The notes: a model not told the origin generated them from the letters alone. Positions 1 through 6,324 are shown, numbered from the stretch's first letter. The stretch: DNA of 7,611 nt from Pseudomonadota bacterium (GCA_021813645.1 JAKAJW010000099.1:1-7611); one strand, 5' to 3'. Numbers and translations: made by a program.

Positions 1-951
1 GATCGGAAAGGCACCCGGGCCCGGCAGGTCGATCAGCAGATCCGCCCGCTGGGCCATCGCGAGCCCGAAGCGGCGCAGCGCCACCGGCCGCACCGGCTCG
101 CCGTCGACCGCCACGAGCTGGCCGGAGAGCACGCCGAGATCGAGCCAGAACACCGTGGCGCTGGAGGCGTTCACCACGCGCAGCCGGACCCGGCCGCCCT
201 TCTCCACCCGCACCACTTCGGGGTCGTCCAGCGTGCGGTCATTGGCAAGATAGGCGTCGAAATCGAAATCGTTCAGGTCCATCGCCATGCCGCCCATGCC
301 CGACATCCCCGACATGCCGGACATTCCGCTCATGCCGGACATCCCCGACATGCCGGACATTCCGCCCATGCCGGACATTCCCGCCATGCCGCCGCCCGCC
401 CCCGTCGCCTGCGGGGCAGCGCCGGTGACGGCGGCCATCACCTGTTCGGGGGGCGTGAAGCTGAATTCGTGCAGGAACATCACCACTTCCTGGCGGTCTT
501 CGGCCTGTTCCTCGGCCGTGCGGACGATCAGCGGCGCCGCTAGCAGACGCAGTTCCTGCATCGGGATATGCGCGTGCATCCAGTAGGTGCCCGGGCGCGG
601 CGCATAGTCGTAGCCGCGGGTCTCGCCCGGCTTCAACTTCGGCGCCGGCATGTCGGGCACCCCGTCCTGCACGTTGGGCGGAATCTGGCCATGCCAGTGG
701 ATGAGCGTCGGCTCCGGCAGGGCATTCGTCAGTTCGACCCGAAAGCGCTCGCCCGGGGTCAGGGTCAGGCCCTGGCTGCCGGAAGCGTTGCTCAGGCCCC
801 ACAGAGTTGCGGCGCGGCCGCCCACGTCGATCACGCGGGTTTCGGCCCGCAGCGTCAGGGGGCCCGCAGAAGCGGGGCCGCGGGCGGGCATTAGAAGGGG
901 CATGGCGGAAGCCACGCTGGCGGCCAGAAAGCCGCGACGGGTTAGGTTCAT
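1..951 (-). CDS. Tat-exported multicopper oxidase, N-terminal 317 residues (3' end outside window)
   Basis: The reading frame opens with ATG at 951 and stays open to base 1, giving 317 residues without a stop. A GGAGAG ribosome site at 963-958 lies 6 nt upstream. The N-terminus carries a twin-arginine motif (TRRGFLA, residues 4-10) followed by a hydrophobic/alanine-rich stretch, so export of a folded protein to the periplasm is expected. The first cupredoxin domain shows the type 2/type 3 copper ligands HWHG (H85, H87) and HAH (H126, H128), followed by MQE and AAPLIV, as in bacterial multicopper oxidases. A second cupredoxin domain begins around residue 228. Between them, residues 189-224 form a Met-rich loop (13 Met), which in related enzymes such as CueO or CopA binds Cu(I). 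The likely role is copper tolerance by Cu(I) oxidation; another substrate is possible. The C-terminal HCH type 1 copper motif lies beyond the window, so catalytic completeness cannot be judged. The small exported protein gene 78 bp upstream may be co-transcribed. Confidence 0.9.
   Translation of the reverse strand, partial: MNLTRRGFLAASVASAMPLLMPARGPASAGPLTLRAETRVIDVGGRAATLWGLSNASGSQGLTLTPGERFRVELTNALPEPTLIHWHGQIPPNVQDGVPDMPAPKLKPGETRGYDYAPRPGTYWMHAHIPMQELRLLAAPLIVRTAEEQAEDRQEVVMFLHEFSFTPPEQVMAAVTGAAPQATGAGGGMAGMSGMGGMSGMSGMSGMSGMSGMSGMSGMGGMAMDLNDFDFDAYLANDRTLDDPEVVRVEKGGRVRLRVVNASSATVFWLDLGVLSGQLVAVDGEPVRPVALRRFGLAMAQRADLLIDLPGPGAFPI
307..378 (-). repeat. Two-copy 36-bp tandem repeat inside a 9-bp Met-x-Gly repeat
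   Basis: Bases 307-342 and 343-378 are the same 36-bp unit with a single difference (T330 versus C366). Each unit is itself four 9-bp sub-repeats encoding Met-Ser-Gly or Met-Gly-Gly. Flanking degenerate 9-bp units extend the periodic region to about 280-387, with Met codons at exact 9-bp spacing at 12 consecutive positions and one further Met at 280-282. The repeat is in frame and forms the Met-rich loop of the multicopper oxidase (residues 189-224). Confidence 0.93.
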
Positions 952-1029
952 GAGGGTCTCTCCATGCGCACGATGGCGCGGACACGAGGGCGCGGAAACA
1001 GAAACGGCGGATAGACTGCCGGCGTTCGG

Positions 1030-1362
1030 TCAGGAAAGAACGGGCTTGGGCGGTCGGCCCGGCGGTTCGTGCAGATCGAACCGGGCATAGCTGAGGATGG
1101 GCATGGCATAGGCCGCGCCCTCCAGCGCCATCGCCGGCAGGACCGGGGCCGAGGGCAGGATCGCGACATAGGCCAGGCAATGCTGCATGCAGCGCTCGAG
1201 CGCGGCGGTCGAAGAGCCGTGGCCCAGGCCGACATCATGCGGCATCGCCAACTGCGCCGACAGGGGCATCCACTCGGCATGCGCAGCCGGGCCCTGCGGC
1301 AAGGGGCAGATGAGCGCCGCCGCAGTCAGCACCGCCATCACCAGCCGCAGATATGTCGCCAT
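1030..1362 (-). CDS. Small exported Cys/His/Met-containing protein of unknown function, upstream of multicopper oxidase
   Basis: The protein is 110 residues when started at ATG 1362. In-frame alternatives are ATG 1371 and GTG 1389. ATG 1362 is chosen because a purine-rich AGAAGG lies about 10 nt upstream and the product then opens directly with a signal peptide: residues 1-29, hydrophobic core VMAVLTAAALICPLP, possible cleavage after AHA. The mature part is about 80 residues with a HDVGLGHG segment (42-49), an ERCMQHCLA motif (57-65), several methionines and a proline-rich tail (HEPPGRPPKP). I do not recognise the family. Cys, His and Met are typical copper ligands, and the gene lies 78 bp upstream of, and on the same strand as, the multicopper oxidase. 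A periplasmic copper-binding or accessory role is therefore inferred from composition and context only. The 100-bp gap to the upstream kinase gene (1363-1462) shows no clear promoter or known copper-regulator box. Confidence 0.72.
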   Translation of the reverse strand: MATYLRLVMAVLTAAALICPLPQGPAAHAEWMPLSAQLAMPHDVGLGHGSSTAALERCMQHCLAYVAILPSAPVLPAMALEGAAYAMPILSYARFDLHEPPGRPPKPVLS

Positions 1363-1462
1363 GCCTCGCATGCCTTCTTCTAGCCGCACCCGAAGCCCTC
1401 GTCATCTGGCATTTGCGTCGCACGGTCGCCGCGCCGACAGCGCCGGCCCAGGGCTGCCCCGC

Positions 1463-2386
1463 TCAGCCCGCCTCGCGGAACGCGCCGCGGAAGCCCACCA
1501 CCTCGCGCGCCTGGGCGTGGCCGGCGGCCAGCGCTGCCGCCGTGTCCTGCCCGTCGAGCAGCGCCGCCAGGAAGGCGCCGTTGAAGCTGTCGCCGGCCGC
1601 AGTGGTGTCCACCACCCGCTCCGCCGGCGGGTAGTGGCCGGGGGCCACCGCCGGATCGAGCGGCACGGGCCCCTTGGCGCCGCGCTTCAGGGCGCCCGCC
1701 GCCAGGCCGTAGCCGCGCAGCCGGGCCAGCGTCGCCGCCTCCTCCGTCTCGCCGAACAGCGCCTGCTCGTCATCGACCGAGGGCAGGCCGATGTCGGTCA
1801 GCCGCCAGAACCGGGCGATCCAGTCCCGCCCCGCCGCGGCCGAGGGCCAGAGCCGCGGCCGCCAGTTCGAATCGAAGGCGAAGCCCACGCCCCGCCCGCG
1901 CGCCGCGGCGAGCCAGTCGGCCAGCGCGCCGCGCACCGGCTCGGGCAGAATGGCGAGGGTGATCGCCGAGAGATAGATCAGATCGAAGCCCTCGAGCGCG
2001 GCGAAGCTGAGCCCCGCCTCGGCCTGGAACATCCGCCGCGCCGCCGAGGCCTCGCGCCAGTAGTGGAAGCTGCGCTCGCCCGCCGCGTCGGTGGTGATCG
2101 CGTAGAGTCCGGGCAGCCGCGCCGGATCGCGGACGATCCGCGCGGTGTCGAGCCCTTCCGACCGCATGAAGGCCAGCGCGGCATCGGAGAACGGATCGCT
2201 GCCCATCGCCGTGACATAGGCGACCTCGGCCGCCGGCAACGCGCGCTTGAGATAGATCGCGGTGTTCAGCGTGTCGCCGGCATAGGCGATGCGCGGGTCG
2301 CTCTGGCCGGGGCCGCGGAACGACAGCTCGATCATCGCCTCGCCGACGCAGGCCACCCGCAGCGGCCCATCCTTCTTCAACTTCAC
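1463..2386 (-). CDS. kdgK: PfkB-family sugar kinase, probable 2-dehydro-3-deoxygluconokinase
   Basis: This 307-residue protein, a usual size for PfkB kinases, would phosphorylate 2-dehydro-3-deoxygluconate (KDG) to KDPG with ATP in the cytoplasm. That feeds the lower Entner-Doudoroff pathway from hexuronates or sugar acids. Visible motifs are an N-terminal substrate-side segment AYAGDTLNTAIYL (34-46), ERSFHYWREASAAR (104-117, characteristic of KDG kinases), FDSNWRPRLW (171-180), LPSVDDEQALFG (201-212) and the PfkB signature DTTAAGDSFNG (260-270) with catalytic base D266. The start chosen is GTG 2386, because GGGGGG at 2399-2394 sits 7 nt upstream and the family N-terminus (VACVGEAMIEL) begins just after. 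A 25-residue longer version from 2461 would have a poor, Cys-rich, unrelated leader. The GntR/FCD regulator gene ends 97 bp upstream on the same strand, so they probably share a transcript. Exact substrate (KDG versus another sugar such as fructose) is not proven by sequence. Confidence 0.88.
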   Translation of the reverse strand: MKLKKDGPLRVACVGEAMIELSFRGPGQSDPRIAYAGDTLNTAIYLKRALPAAEVAYVTAMGSDPFSDAALAFMRSEGLDTARIVRDPARLPGLYAITTDAAGERSFHYWREASAARRMFQAEAGLSFAALEGFDLIYLSAITLAILPEPVRGALADWLAAARGRGVGFAFDSNWRPRLWPSAAAGRDWIARFWRLTDIGLPSVDDEQALFGETEEAATLARLRGYGLAAGALKRGAKGPVPLDPAVAPGHYPPAERVVDTTAAGDSFNGAFLAALLDGQDTAAALAAGHAQAREVVGFRGAFREAG

Positions 2387-2393
2387 CGCGCAA

Positions 2394-2399
2394 CCCCCC
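2394..2399 (-). promoter_or_regulatory. Ribosome binding site that decides the GTG start of the kinase
   Basis: On the minus strand a run of six G lies 7 nt before the GTG at 2386. It supports the GTG start over the longer in-frame ORF reaching 2461, whose extra residues do not resemble a PfkB N-terminus. Confidence 0.6.
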
Positions 2400-2483
2400 G
2401 ATATTTCTGGGCAATGCAGACATGCGCCCACGCCCGACCCGGCACTGCAGCAAAGCCGCATCGCAGCGGGGCGTCAAGCCGGT

Positions 2484-3266
2484 TCAGCTGAAGTATTCGG
2501 GGTGGCTTTCGGTCAGTTCGGCCAGCACCAGCAGCACCGCGCGCAGATGCGCCTGGGTGGTGGAAATCGCCAGCTTCATGTCGCGCTGCTTCAGCGCGTC
2601 GAAGATCTGGCAATGCTGGATATGCAGCGTGTCGAGATGATCGTGGTCGCGCCGCCCGATCATCCGCAGCCGGTCGATCTGCATCTTCTCATGCGCCAGC
2701 ACATGGGCGACGCGGGCATGGCCGGTGGCCAGCGCCAGCCGCTGATGGAACAGATCGTCCTCGGCGCGGAAGGCCTCGGCATTGCCGGCGTCGATCGCCT
2801 CCTGCTGGCGCACCAGGCAGGCGGTCAGATCGGCCTCCACCGCCGGGCTCATGCCGGTTTCGACGATGCGGGCGACATTGGCCACCTCCAGCGCCTCGCG
2901 CAGATAGCGCGCCTCGCGGATCTTCTCGGCATCGAGCTTGGTGACGAAATTGCCGCGGCTCGGATAGGTGACGACCAGGCCGGCGTCGCGCAGCTGCGCC
3001 AGCGCCTCGCGCACCGGGGTCCGGCTGGCGCCGAAACGCGCGCCCAGCTCGGCCTCCGACAGGGCGCAGCCGGGCGGCAGGTCCAGCCGCAAGATCGCCG
3101 CCTTCAACGCGGTGAAGATCTGCGTGCCGGCCGGCCGGGCCAGATCGATCTTCGGCAGCTGCAGCCGGCGCAGATCGACCGGCAGCGGCGCACCGGCCGG
3201 GCTCGGTGGGCCGGCGTCCTGGGCGGTTGTGGCGGTGGCGGCGCTCGGCTTCGATGCTGCGGGCAT
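2484..3266 (-). CDS. GntR-family transcriptional regulator, FadR/FCD subfamily
   Basis: This 260-residue DNA-binding regulator starts at ATG 3266, with GAGGAG 6 nt upstream. After a low-complexity Ala/Pro-rich N-terminal tail (about 1-45) comes a winged helix-turn-helix (about 48-112). Its LSEAELGARFGASRTPVREALAQL core is the classic GntR signature, and the wing is LVVTYPSRGNFV. The C-terminal FCD ligand-binding domain (about 118-250) shows the usual metal-site residues: D170 and H174 in DDLFH, H218 in HIQHCQIFDAL, and H240. FCD regulators generally respond to small organic acids or sugar acids. The KDG kinase gene lies 97 bp downstream on the same strand, so a sugar-acid or KDG-related effector and control of the kinase are plausible inferences. 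A palindrome over its own -10 box suggests autoregulation. Control of the hydroxylase operon just upstream is also possible but unsupported. Confidence 0.93.
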   Translation of the reverse strand: MPAASKPSAATATTAQDAGPPSPAGAPLPVDLRRLQLPKIDLARPAGTQIFTALKAAILRLDLPPGCALSEAELGARFGASRTPVREALAQLRDAGLVVTYPSRGNFVTKLDAEKIREARYLREALEVANVARIVETGMSPAVEADLTACLVRQQEAIDAGNAEAFRAEDDLFHQRLALATGHARVAHVLAHEKMQIDRLRMIGRRDHDHLDTLHIQHCQIFDALKQRDMKLAISTTQAHLRAVLLVLAELTESHPEYFS

Positions 3267-3281
3267 GGCGGACTCCTCGCC

Positions 3282-3295
3282 GCCTGTATACCGGC
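3282..3295. promoter_or_regulatory. Candidate operator: near-perfect palindrome over the -10 box
   Basis: GCCTGTATACCGGC is symmetrical at 12 of 14 positions around a GTATAC core, and it covers the predicted -10 element. A second, perfect 10-bp palindrome (ATTCCGGAAT, 3296-3305) sits in the spacer, centre-to-centre 12 bp away. GntR-family regulators commonly bind short inverted repeats with GT...AC arms, so repression by the adjacent FCD protein is a sensible guess; no binding evidence is available here. Confidence 0.4.
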
Positions 3296-3312
3296 ATTCC
3301 GGAATTTTGCAA
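3285..3312 (-). promoter_or_regulatory. Sigma70-like promoter for the GntR regulator-kinase unit
   Basis: Reading the minus strand, TTGCAA (3312-3307) and TATACA (3290-3285) are separated by 16 nt. The -10 box ends 18 nt before the start codon of the regulator, so the leader would be short but includes the GAGGAG ribosome site. This is the most promoter-like sequence in the window and is markedly AT-richer than its surroundings. Confidence 0.55.
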
Positions 3313-3330
3313 CCGCCCCAACCGTCGAAA

Positions 3331-3346
3331 CCGGGCCGCGGCCCGG
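3331..3346 (-). terminator. GC hairpin, possible weak terminator after the hydroxylase operon
   Basis: CCGGGCCGCGGCCCGG is a perfect 16-bp palindrome (6-bp stem, 4-base loop if folded as RNA). It lies 15 bp past the stop codon of the MoaD-like gene. On the minus strand it is followed only by TTTCGA, a poor U-tract, so intrinsic termination would be weak. In such GC-rich DNA some palindromes are expected by chance. Confidence 0.35.
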
Positions 3347-3361
3347 CCTGCCGCGCCGGCG

Positions 3362-3607
3362 TCAGCCGCCGGTCATATAGGGCATCACCACCACCTCGCT
3401 GTCGGGGCGGATTTCGGTGAACCAGGCCTCGCGATAGATACGGCCGTCGATCGCCATCGACACGCCGCGCTCGATCTGCGGGCGGAGGCCGGGATAGGCC
3501 TCCGCCAGTTTGTCGAGCACCTCCTTGAAGCTCTTCGCCTCAAGCTCGACCTCGGCCTGCCCGTCGGTATGGGCCCGGAGCGAGCCCCAGAGCAGGACCT
3601 TGACCAT
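3362..3607 (-). CDS. MoaD/ThiS-like beta-grasp sulfur-carrier protein, last gene of the molybdenum hydroxylase operon
   Basis: This is an 81-residue ubiquitin-like beta-grasp protein, the normal length for MoaD. The N-terminal strand is MVKVLLWGSLR. The middle helix (SFKEVLDKLAEAYPGL, 26-41) and the late strand region (IRPDSEVVVMPYMTGG) match the MoaD/ThiS pattern, where usual members end in a pre-C-terminal loop of the type DGDEV...P. The chain ends exactly in Gly-Gly, the residues that are adenylated and thiocarboxylated in working sulfur carriers. The start ATG at 3607 follows the stop of the molybdopterin subunit by one base (TGAGATG), and no strong ribosome site is seen, so translational coupling is likely. 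Its place in the operon suggests help with molybdopterin sulfur supply for this enzyme. Whether it substitutes for the housekeeping MoaD or has another sulfur-transfer role is not known from sequence. Confidence 0.85.
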   Translation of the reverse strand: MVKVLLWGSLRAHTDGQAEVELEAKSFKEVLDKLAEAYPGLRPQIERGVSMAIDGRIYREAWFTEIRPDSEVVVMPYMTGG

Positions 3608-3608
3608 C

Positions 3609-5849
3609 TCAGGCGCTCTTGATCGCCTTCAACACGCGCGGCGGCGACATCGGCAGCTGCTGCAGCCGCTTGCCGACCGCGCGCGAGATGCCGTTCGAGA
3701 TCGCCGCGAGCGGCGGCACGATCGACGTCTCGCCGACGCCGCGCACGCCATAGGGGTGGCCGGGGTTCGGGATCTCCAGGATCACCGCCTCGATCGGCGG
3801 CAGGTCCGAGGCGACCGGAACCCGGTAGTCGAGGAAGCCCGCATTCTGCAGCCGACCGTCGTCGCCGTAGATGTATTCCTCGTTCAGCGCCCAGCCGATG
3901 CCCTGGGCGGCACCGCCCTGCATCTGCCCCTCGACATAGTCCGGATGCACCGCCTTGCCGGCGTCCTGGAACACCGTATAGCGCTGGATCTTGGTCGCCC
4001 CGGTTTCCTTATCCACTTCCAGATCAACGAGATGCACGCCGAAGCTCACCCCGGCGCCATCGGCGTTGACCTCGTGGTGGCCGGCGATCGGGCCGCCGGT
4101 CTGGAACGAGACGGCGGCGATCTCGGCCAGCGTCATCGGCGGGAACTTCCCGGCGTTCGGCCCGGCCGGATGGGCGGCGCCCTCGCGCCATTCCACCGCC
4201 TCTTCGGCGATGCCCCAGATCTTCGCCGCGCGGCCGCACATCTTCTTGATCGCGTCGCGCGCCGCGCGGATCGTGGCGATGCCCACCGCGAAGGTCACCC
4301 GGCTGCCGTCGGTCACGTCGCAGAAGCCGAGCGAGGCGGTATCGGCGACGATGGTGCGCACCTTCTCGTAGGGGATGCCCAGCTCCTCGGCCGCCATCAG
4401 GCTGATCGAGGCCCGGCTGCCGCCGATGTCGGGGTTGCCCTCGGTCACCCCCACGGTGCCGTCGGTGTTCACGTTCAGCGTCACGCAGGTATTGCCGCCG
4501 AAGTTGAACCAGAAGCCGCAGGACACGCCGCGCGCCTGGCCCGGCTTCAGCGGCGCGGTGTAATGCGGATGCTTCTTCGCCGCCTCCAGCGTGGCCATCA
4601 GGCCGATATCGTCGAAGGTCGGCCCGTAGGAGGATTTGGTGCCCTTCTTGGCGGCATTCTTGATCCGCACCTCGATCGGGTCGAGCCCGAACTCCTGGCA
4701 GAGCTCGTCGACCACGCTTTCCACCGCATAGATCGCCTGCGGCGCGCCCGGCGCACGATAGGCGGCCTCTTTCGGCCGGTTGGTCAGCACGTTCCACCCC
4801 TGGGTGCGCACCGCTTCCAGGTCATAGCAGGCGAAGGCGGCCTGGCCGCCCATCTCCACCGTCATGCATTGGTAGGCGCCGCCGGAATAGCGCAGCTTGG
4901 CCTCGCCGGCGGTGATCCGGCCGTCCTTGGTCATGCCGATCTTCACGTCGATCGAGGTCGAGACGGTCGGGCCGGTGGCGCGGAACACCTCGTCGCGGCT
5001 CATCACGATCTTCACCGGCCGGCCGGCCTTCTTCGACAGCATCAGCGCCACCGGCTCGATGAAGACGGTGGTCTTGCCGCCGAAGCCGCCGCCGATCTCG
5101 GACGGGGTGACGCGCAGCTGGCTGGCCTCCATCCCCATCAGTTCCGAGCAGAGCCAGCGCACGTTGAACTGGCCCTGGGTGCAGCACCACAGATCGGCCT
5201 TGCCGTCCGCCGTCACCGAGGCGAGGCAGGCATGCGGCTCGATATAGCCCTGATGGGTCGCCGCGGTCTTGAAGCTGCGCTCGACGATCTTGTCGGCCTT
5301 GGCGAAGCCGGCGGCGAGGTCGCCGTGGCCGAATTCGCAGAAATGGGTGACGTTGCCGCCCGCCCCGTCCGGCACCGATTCGAGCCGCAGCCCCTCGCGC
5401 ACCACCGGCGCCGCGGCCTTCATCGCCGCGTCGACATCGGTGACATGCGGCAGCACCTCATAGGTCACCTTGATCTTCTTCAGCGCGGCCTTCGCCACCT
5501 CGGCGCTGATCGCCGCCACCGCGGCCACCGCGTGTCCGTCGTAAAGCGACTTGCCCTGGGCCATGGCGTTCTCGCCGATATCGGCCAGGAAGGCGTCCTG
5601 CGGCAGCACGAAATCCGCGCCGGTGACGACCGCCTTCACCCCCGGCAGCGCCAGCGCCTCCGAGGTGTCGATCGCGACGATCTTGGCATGGGCATGGGGC
5701 GAGCGCAGGATGCGGCCGACCAGCATCCCCGGGGCCACCGGATCGGCGCCATACATCGCCCGGCCGGTCACCTTGTCGATCCCGTCGGGGCGCGGAACCC
5801 GCGTGCCGACCAGCTTGAACTCCCGCTTCTGATAGGCGTCGAAGGCCAT
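3609..5849 (-). CDS. Molybdenum hydroxylase, large molybdopterin-binding subunit (xanthine dehydrogenase/CoxL-like family)
   Basis: The 746-residue catalytic subunit belongs to a heterotrimeric molybdenum hydroxylase, which typically hydroxylates an aldehyde, N-heterocycle or acyl substrate with water-derived oxygen. An N-terminal a/b-hammerhead domain begins GTRVPRPDGIDKVTGRAMYG (15-34). Molybdopterin-contact motifs follow: GGGFGGK (253-259), AYRAPGAPQA (363-372), GQMQGGAAQG (641-650) and GVRGVGETS (701-709), where E707 is the conserved catalytic base. The loop AYRAPGAPQ lacks the Cys of form I CO dehydrogenase (AYRCSFR), so this is not a true CoxL. No signal peptide is visible, so the enzyme is cytoplasmic. 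ATG 5849 lies one base after the stop of the iron-sulfur gene. Its GAGGAGAG ribosome site is embedded in that gene's last codons, implying coupled translation. The substrate is not determined; annotation transfer as CO dehydrogenase would be misleading. Confidence 0.95.
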   Translation of the reverse strand: MAFDAYQKREFKLVGTRVPRPDGIDKVTGRAMYGADPVAPGMLVGRILRSPHAHAKIVAIDTSEALALPGVKAVVTGADFVLPQDAFLADIGENAMAQGKSLYDGHAVAAVAAISAEVAKAALKKIKVTYEVLPHVTDVDAAMKAAAPVVREGLRLESVPDGAGGNVTHFCEFGHGDLAAGFAKADKIVERSFKTAATHQGYIEPHACLASVTADGKADLWCCTQGQFNVRWLCSELMGMEASQLRVTPSEIGGGFGGKTTVFIEPVALMLSKKAGRPVKIVMSRDEVFRATGPTVSTSIDVKIGMTKDGRITAGEAKLRYSGGAYQCMTVEMGGQAAFACYDLEAVRTQGWNVLTNRPKEAAYRAPGAPQAIYAVESVVDELCQEFGLDPIEVRIKNAAKKGTKSSYGPTFDDIGLMATLEAAKKHPHYTAPLKPGQARGVSCGFWFNFGGNTCVTLNVNTDGTVGVTEGNPDIGGSRASISLMAAEELGIPYEKVRTIVADTASLGFCDVTDGSRVTFAVGIATIRAARDAIKKMCGRAAKIWGIAEEAVEWREGAAHPAGPNAGKFPPMTLAEIAAVSFQTGGPIAGHHEVNADGAGVSFGVHLVDLEVDKETGATKIQRYTVFQDAGKAVHPDYVEGQMQGGAAQGIGWALNEEYIYGDDGRLQNAGFLDYRVPVASDLPPIEAVILEIPNPGHPYGVRGVGETSIVPPLAAISNGISRAVGKRLQQLPMSPPRVLKAIKSA

Positions 5850-5850
5850 C

Positions 5851-6324
5851 TTACGCTCTCCTCATCTCAGCCGCCGCGGCCTGGACCGCGCGCACGATCT
5901 TGTCGTAGCCGGTGCAGCGGCACAGGTTGCCGGCCAGCCAGAACCGCACCTCTTCGTCGCTCGGCTCGGGGTTCTGCTTCAGCAGCGCGTCGGCGGCGAC
6001 CAGGATGCCCGGCGTGCAGACGCCGCATTGCAGCGCGGCATGGTCGATGAAGGCCTGCTGCAGCGGATGCAGCTTGTCGCCCTGGGCCAGCCCCTCGATC
6101 GTGCCGATCTCCTGGCCCTCGGCCTCGGCCGCCAGCACCAGGCAGGAACAGACCAGCCGGCCGTTCAGCGTCACCGAACAGGCGCCGCAATCGCCGGTGC
6201 CGCAGCCTTCCTTGGCGCCGGTCAGGCCCAGCCGGTTGCGCAGCGCGTCGAGCAGCGTCTCCTCCGGCGGGCAGACGAATTCGACGGCGTCGCCGTTGAC
6301 GCTGGTGGAAACGGTAATGCTCAT
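5851..6324 (-). CDS. Molybdenum hydroxylase, [2Fe-2S] subunit
   Basis: This 157-residue electron-transfer subunit carries two [2Fe-2S] clusters between the molybdenum centre and FAD. The plant-ferredoxin-like N-terminal domain has C41, C46, C49 and C61 (GCGTGDCGAC then VCSC). The helical C-terminal domain has C100 and C103 (QCGVCTPG) plus C135 and C137 (LCRCTGY). All eight ligands expected for the family (CoxS, XdhA N-terminus, HcrC) are present and the length is standard. ATG 6324 overlaps the stop of the FAD subunit gene by 4 nt (ATGA). A GGAGG ribosome site at 6335-6331 lies 6 nt upstream. The final codons (MRRA) double as the ribosome site of the downstream large-subunit gene. Confidence 0.96.
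   Translation of the reverse strand: MSITVSTSVNGDAVEFVCPPEETLLDALRNRLGLTGAKEGCGTGDCGACSVTLNGRLVCSCLVLAAEAEGQEIGTIEGLAQGDKLHPLQQAFIDHAALQCGVCTPGILVAADALLKQNPEPSDEEVRFWLAGNLCRCTGYDKIVRAVQAAAAEMRRA

Noticed and set aside
287..586. Plus-strand frame encoding a Met-Pro-Asp-Ile-Pro repeat protein
   Set aside because: It is the reverse complement of the Met-x-Gly repeat in the multicopper oxidase. The minus-strand frame continues through Tat signal and copper-ligand motifs, while this one has none.
1363..1462. Copper-responsive operator or promoter ahead of the small exported protein
   Set aside because: No CueR/MerR-type dyad, CopY-type box or convincing -35/-10 pair could be picked out; short GC palindromes such as GCCCAGGGC are expected by chance here.
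2449..2477. TTGACG (2477-2472) with a 17-nt spacer to TTTGCT as a private promoter for the kinase
   Set aside because: The -35 is good but the -10 matches only three of six consensus bases, and it lies in a 97-bp gap that is more simply read through from the regulator promoter.
1187..2491. A 434-codon open frame on the plus strand
   Set aside because: It is antisense to the KDG kinase and the small exported protein, with low-complexity Arg/Ala-rich sequence and no recognisable fold. The opposite strand has full family motifs.
2289..3380. A 363-codon open frame on the plus strand opposite the GntR regulator
   Set aside because: It is a shadow of the regulator gene. The apparent Gln/His/Leu-rich helices reflect reverse-complement codon structure.
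3510..6050. An 846-codon open frame on the plus strand
   Set aside because: It is antisense to the molybdopterin and iron-sulfur subunits and rich in Arg, Ala, Gly and His with no domain pattern. Such long shadow frames are normal opposite high-GC genes.
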